A stretch of DNA of 9,220 nt. Source: Ruminococcaceae bacterium UBA1236. Lineage in GTDB: Bacteria; Bacillota; Clostridia; Oscillospirales; Acutalibacteraceae. Positions 6,236-9,220 of the stretch are shown one piece after another. The stretch spans positions 1-9,220 of the forward strand of contig DBWO01000053.1 in NCBI GenBank assembly GCA_002309055.1, written 5' to 3'. The notes below the pieces were generated by a model. The model was not told the origin of the DNA and did not search any database. It worked only from the letters and a program-made list of their open reading frames with translations. How positions within the stretch are numbered: the first letter of the stretch is position 1; each line of letters begins with the position of its first letter. A program made the translations under genes and the position numbers.

Positions 6236-7956
6236 ACCTTAAAATAGACGGCATCGATGTAAGCGTACCCGAAAACACAACCATACTTGAGGCGGCCGCC
6301 AAGGCGGGCATAAACATCCCCACCCTCTGCTTCCTCAAGGATATAAACGAAATAGGCGCCTGCCGCATCTGCGTTGTTGAGATTGAAGGCATCGAAAAGC
6401 TCAGAGCCGCCTGCAACAGCCCGGTTGAAGAGGGTATGTCCGTATTGACAGACAGCCCCAGGGTTAGACAGGCGAGAAAGACAAACCTTCAGCTTATCCT
6501 CTCGCAGCACGACAGCAAGTGCACCACCTGCTACAGAAACGGCAACTGCTCACTGCAGAGTCTGGCGGAAAGCTTCTGCCTGACGGGCAATTCCTTCCCC
6601 GAAACCCCTGCCGCTAATAATTGGGATTACAGCTACCACCTCATCCGCGAGGAGTCCAAGTGCATAAAGTGCATGAGATGCGTCAACGTCTGCGATAAAA
6701 TCCAGACTCTTAAAATCTGGGATGTAAACGGCACCGGCTCACGCACCACGGTAGGCGTTACCGGCGGCAAAAAGATAAACGAAATCAACTGCGCTCTCTG
6801 CGGCCAGTGCATCACTCACTGCCCCGTGGGCGCCCTTCACGAGAGGGATGACACGGCAAAGGCGATAAAGGCGCTCGATGACGAAAACCTTGTCACCGTT
6901 GTGCAGATAGCTCCCGCCGTGCGTGCCGCGTGGGGCGAGCATCTCGGCCTCACAAGAGAGGAAGCGACAGTCAAAAAGCTCGTTTCGGCTCTCAGAAAAA
7001 TGGGCTTCAACTATATTTTCGACACTAACTTCTCCGCCGACCTTACAATAATGGAGGAGGGCAGCGAATTTGTTGAAAAGCTCACTCACAAGGATGAAAA
7101 CAAGTTCCCGATGTTCACATCCTGCTGCCCCGGATGGGTCAGATTCATCAAGACCGAGTATCCCGATATGGTCGATATGCTCTCCACTGCAAAGTCGCCC
7201 CAGGCAATGTTCGGCGCAGTTACAAAGACTTATTTTGCCGAGAAAATCGGCGTTAAGCCCGAAAACATCTTCTGCATATCAATAATGCCCTGCACATCCA
7301 AAAAGAGCGAGTGCGATATAGAGGCGCTTAATTCCTCGGGCGTAAAGGATGTTGACATCGTGCTCACAACCCGCGAGGTTGACCGCCTTATCAAGGCGAG
7401 GGGCATTGACGCCAAAGCCCTTGAGGAGGAAGAGTTTGATTCACCCCTCGGCGACGGTTCGGGCGCCGCAGTCATCTTCGGCGCAACGGGCGGCGTTATG
7501 GAGGCCGCTCTCAGGAGCGCGTATTTCCTTGTAACTGGCAAAAATCCCGATCCCGATGCATTCAAGGCCGTGAGAGGCTTTGACGGCCCGTGGAGAGAGG
7601 CGGAAATCAACATTGACGGCACCGTTATCAAGGTTGCCGTGGCGAGCGGCCTGGGCAACACGAGGCAGCTTATAGAGGCAATCAGGGCAGGCAGGGTTCA
7701 CTATGATTTCGTTGAGATTATGGCGTGCCCCGGCGGCTGCGGAGGCGGCGGCGGTCAGCCCATTCACGACGGCGAGGAGCTCGCTCCCGTCAGAGGAGAA
7801 AACCTCTATTGCTTAGATAAAAACAACCCGATAAGATTCTCGCACGAGAATCCTGCGGTGCTCAAAGTCTATGAGGAGTATTTCGAAAAGCCGCTCTCGC
7901 ACAAGGCGCACGAGCTGCTTCACACAGACCATTTTTCCTGGGATGTAATCAAATAA
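6229..7956 (+). CDS. hydA: [FeFe]-hydrogenase, multi-cluster group A type (HydA/HndD-like)
   Basis: This 575-residue enzyme (clostridial HydA is about 575) interconverts protons and H2. The N-terminal 2Fe-2S domain has Cys34, 45, 48 and 62. The His-Cys 4Fe-4S cluster has His94, Cys98, 101 and 107. Two ferredoxin clusters use Cys145, 148, 151, 155 and Cys188, 191, 194, 198. The H-cluster domain carries all three signatures: TSCCPGW (Cys299 for proton transfer, Cys300), MPCTSKKSE (Met353, Cys355) and MACPGGCGGGGGQP (Cys500, Cys504). Proton-path residues Glu277, Glu280 and Ser319 are present, so it should be active. No signal peptide is seen, so it should be cytoplasmic. The GTG start overlaps the upstream flavoprotein gene by 7 nt, which implies coupled translation and a stable complex. 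The GltD-like partner suggests the group A2-like class rather than the trimeric HydABC type. The HydE, HydF and HydG maturases needed to build the H-cluster are not in the window. Confidence 0.96.
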   Translation: MVNLKIDGIDVSVPENTTILEAAAKAGINIPTLCFLKDINEIGACRICVVEIEGIEKLRAACNSPVEEGMSVLTDSPRVRQARKTNLQLILSQHDSKCTTCYRNGNCSLQSLAESFCLTGNSFPETPAANNWDYSYHLIREESKCIKCMRCVNVCDKIQTLKIWDVNGTGSRTTVGVTGGKKINEINCALCGQCITHCPVGALHERDDTAKAIKALDDENLVTVVQIAPAVRAAWGEHLGLTREEATVKKLVSALRKMGFNYIFDTNFSADLTIMEEGSEFVEKLTHKDENKFPMFTSCCPGWVRFIKTEYPDMVDMLSTAKSPQAMFGAVTKTYFAEKIGVKPENIFCISIMPCTSKKSECDIEALNSSGVKDVDIVLTTREVDRLIKARGIDAKALEEEEFDSPLGDGSGAAVIFGATGGVMEAALRSAYFLVTGKNPDPDAFKAVRGFDGPWREAEINIDGTVIKVAVASGLGNTRQLIEAIRAGRVHYDFVEIMACPGGCGGGGGQPIHDGEELAPVRGENLYCLDKNNPIRFSHENPAVLKVYEEYFEKPLSHKAHELLHTDHFSWDVIK

Positions 7957-7961
7957 AAAGT

Positions 7962-7995
7962 CGCGGCTTCCGTCTGATGCGGAAGCCGCGTTTTT
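7962..7995. terminator. strong, probably bidirectional terminator
   Basis: CGCGGCTTCCG (7962-7972) and CGGAAGCCGCG (7980-7990) form a perfect 11-bp stem with a 7-nt loop. TTTTT follows on the plus strand. On the minus strand the hairpin is followed, after two bases, by TTTTTATTT. It therefore suits both the hydrogenase operon and the convergent lipoprotein gene. Confidence 0.92.
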
Positions 7996-8036
7996 CAGTT
8001 AAAAAACGGTGAATAAGGCAGGGGAGAGAAGCCCGT

Positions 8037-8966
8037 TTATACACCCATATATTCTCTTATAATTCCTTCTATTCCTTTCAGCGCGTCAAGCTGAGAGTCG
8101 CTTATCGCGGTGTTGGATGACACGTGCCTTTCATCTTTGCCGTATCTGAGATCAAGCTGATGTATTATATCGTTTCCGCGCCTCGGGAAATCCTCGATGT
8201 GTTCCATATCATTATCCTTATAAACTGCGTCAATGTCGTCAAAAACCGAGGCGGGCACGGTTTTGGTTTCATCATAAATCTGTTTATCGTTTTCCCTTAT
8301 GCTCAGCTTGCAGCTTACGGTGCCGTCCTGTTTTTCAATTATGTTTGCCGTGAACAGGTATTTATACTGCTCGGAAACGCGGTAATAAACATTCTGAAGC
8401 CTGTCGGTGTCAGAGTATTTCTGCGCTCCGCTCGCTTTACAAAACATATCCCTGAGCTTAACGCAGGATTCCTCGGGTATGCGGTTGTTAACATTGTCGC
8501 TGCACGAGACACTTTCGCCGCTCCTGTATTTTATAGATATATCGTAGCCGTATTCGTCGGCTATGCCGTATGTTTTTTCAACCGTGCCGTTAAAAGCGAT
8601 AATTCCGCTCTCCTTTATCACGGCGTCAAGCTCTTTCATAAATGAGGTGTCCGGCTCAAATTCATAGGTGTTTTCGGCAAAATAATCATTAAACGGAGCA
8701 TAATAATACTTGCCGGTAAGCTTGCCGTCCGGTCCGCTTTCAACCGACATTCTGTAGGTGCCGGTGTCAAGATTTTTGTAATAATCGGATTTGAATTCAA
8801 GCGAAAAAGCTTTTATCTCGCCGGATTTGATCTGCTTGGGCGCATCGGGGTCCGAGTATGAGGAGTGCCCGCCGTCCTCAATGGGTTCGTCTTTTTTGCA
8901 GCCGAATGCAGAAAGGATTGAGAATAAAGCCAAAACAATCACCGCCGTTCTGAAAAATCGTTTCAC
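8037..8966 (-). CDS. hypothetical lipoprotein with an internal duplication
   Basis: This 309-residue protein is not recognised beyond its export signal. The N-terminus has a basic start, a hydrophobic stretch (about 8-20) and a lipobox-like AFGC with Cys23 as the likely lipidation site, followed by a charged, Ser/Asp-rich linker (24-50). It should be anchored to the outer face of the cytoplasmic membrane. The mature part seems to hold two copies of one alpha/beta unit, at about 71-176 and 205-306. Each has a strand, a DG turn (80-81 and 214-215), a helix with LDAV or IDAV (113-116 and 245-248), then an Ile-x-x-Tyr or Leu-x-x-Arg-Tyr strand (144-147 and 271-275), and a final helix. The GTG start lies just after GAGGTGA (8971-8977), an excellent Shine-Dalgarno site. 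It is a single gene with its own promoter and converges on the hydrogenase operon. Function unknown. Confidence 0.85.
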   Translation of the reverse strand: MKRFFRTAVIVLALFSILSAFGCKKDEPIEDGGHSSYSDPDAPKQIKSGEIKAFSLEFKSDYYKNLDTGTYRMSVESGPDGKLTGKYYYAPFNDYFAENTYEFEPDTSFMKELDAVIKESGIIAFNGTVEKTYGIADEYGYDISIKYRSGESVSCSDNVNNRIPEESCVKLRDMFCKASGAQKYSDTDRLQNVYYRVSEQYKYLFTANIIEKQDGTVSCKLSIRENDKQIYDETKTVPASVFDDIDAVYKDNDMEHIEDFPRRGNDIIHQLDLRYGKDERHVSSNTAISDSQLDALKGIEGIIREYMGV

Positions 8967-8970
8967 AATA

Positions 8971-8977
8971 TCACCTC
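8971..8977 (-). promoter_or_regulatory. ribosome binding site for a GTG start
   Basis: GAGGTGA lies 4 nt from GTG 8966-8964 (7 nt counted from GAGG), which supports this start for the lipoprotein. Confidence 0.8.
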
Positions 8978-8988
8978 TTTACAAGCTG

Positions 8989-9017
8989 ATTTTATCACAT
9001 TAATCAAGCGCGGTCAA
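8989..9017 (-). promoter_or_regulatory. promoter of the lipoprotein gene
   Basis: On the minus strand, TTGACC (9012-9017), a 17-nt spacer and TAAAAT (8989-8994) predict a start near 8982 and a very short leader. Confidence 0.6.
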
Positions 9018-9036
9018 CAGCCGCCCGGGGCTGTTG
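9015..9036. promoter_or_regulatory. inverted repeat overlapping the lipoprotein -35
   Basis: CAACAGCC, a 6-nt centre and GGCTGTTG form perfect 8-bp arms. CGGT (9011-9014) and ACCG (9041-9044) can extend the stem past a 4-nt bulge. The repeat overlaps the -35 hexamer, so a repressor site is plausible. No T-run follows on either strand, which argues against a terminator. Confidence 0.5.
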
Positions 9037-9067
9037 TTAAACCGGCTGACGAAAGGTTATGTTTTTA

Positions 9068-9096
9068 TTGATTATTGCAATACTGTTTGTTATAAT
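9068..9096 (+). promoter_or_regulatory. promoter of the secreted-protein gene
   Basis: TTGATT (9068-9073), a 17-nt spacer and a consensus TATAAT (9091-9096) preceded by TGT form an extended -10 promoter, with a start near 9103. Confidence 0.65.
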
Positions 9097-9102
9097 ATAA
9101 AA

Positions 9103-9124
9103 TGGAATTAAAAGTGGAATTAAA
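9103..9124 (+). repeat. tandem direct repeat at the transcript start
   Basis: TGGAATTAAA occurs at 9103-9112 and again at 9115-9124, a 12-bp spacing. It lies at the predicted transcript start, between the -10 and the Shine-Dalgarno site. This could be a regulator site or chance in AT-rich sequence. Confidence 0.5.
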
Positions 9125-9142
9125 TGAGAAAGGAAATGAGCT

Positions 9143-9220
9143 ATGAAAAAAGTATTATCTCTCGTTCTTTCCGTTCTTCTTGCGCTCGGCGCGGTTTCGC
9201 TGCCGTGCTTTGTCGCTTCG
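9143..9220 (+). CDS. secreted or membrane protein, N-terminus only
   Basis: Only 26 codons are in the window. They encode a typical signal peptide: MKK, then a hydrophobic core rich in Leu, Val and Ala (residues 4-19), then SLPCFVAS. The cysteine at 22 follows Ser-Leu-Pro, which is not a good lipobox, so cleavage by ordinary signal peptidase is more likely. The ATG is 8 nt after AGGA (9131-9134). The mature domain is outside the window, so function cannot be given. It is divergent from the lipoprotein gene across a 176-bp spacer. Confidence 0.75.
   Translation, partial: MKKVLSLVLSVLLALGAVSLPCFVAS

Noticed and set aside
9015..9036. Inverted repeat as a transcription terminator
   Set aside because: No T-run follows on either strand, and it lies between two divergent promoters.
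1..9220. CRISPR array, tRNA, rRNA, transposase or phage genes
   Set aside because: No regularly spaced repeats, cloverleaf-like segments, transposase motifs or terminal inverted repeats were seen on either strand.

Overview
The window looks like a chromosomal piece of an anaerobic Clostridia-type Firmicute, probably a gut or rumen commensal. The reasons are strong AGGAGG-type ribosome binding sites, frequent TTG/GTG starts, AT-rich spacers with sigma-A-like promoters between GC-richer genes, an oxygen-sensitive [FeFe]-hydrogenase, and a GH31/GH130 glycan-use neighbourhood. No rRNA, tRNA, insertion sequence, integrase or CRISPR array was seen.

Left block (1-3143, minus strand): a three-gene sugar operon read right to left. 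It holds a YihQ-type GH31 glycosidase (sulfoquinovosidase family), a transaldolase of the FSA/TalC class whose start overlaps the glycosidase stop by 17 nt, and an MFS sugar permease cut by the window edge. These three functions match the known bacterial sulfo-transaldolase route for sulfoquinovose (6-deoxy-6-sulfoglucose): import, release of sulfoquinovose from its glycoside, and cleavage of 6-deoxy-6-sulfofructose. The isomerase and the sulfolactaldehyde enzyme are not in the window and could lie beyond its left edge. There is one important caveat. The arginine that binds the sulfonate in E. coli YihQ is a glutamine here, so either the pocket is variant or the substrate is a different acidic or 6-modified sugar.

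Middle (3193-4303, plus strand): a divergently transcribed GH130 beta-mannoside phosphorylase/hydrolase with its own promoter and a terminator. The two divergent promoters share the 9-mer CGGCGCAAA.

Right-centre (4323-7995, plus strand): a two-gene redox operon. The first gene fuses the NuoF-type 4Fe-4S domain to a GltD/NfnL-like FAD and NAD(P) module. The second is a full-length [FeFe]-hydrogenase with all its clusters. Together they probably form an NAD(P)H-linked hydrogenase, resembling the GltD-associated (group A2-like) clostridial systems. A perfect 11-bp hairpin ends the operon and may also terminate transcription from the opposite side.

Right edge (8037-9220): a minus-strand lipoprotein gene with an internal duplication, then a 176-bp divergent promoter region with inverted and direct repeats, then the first 26 codons of a plus-strand secreted protein.
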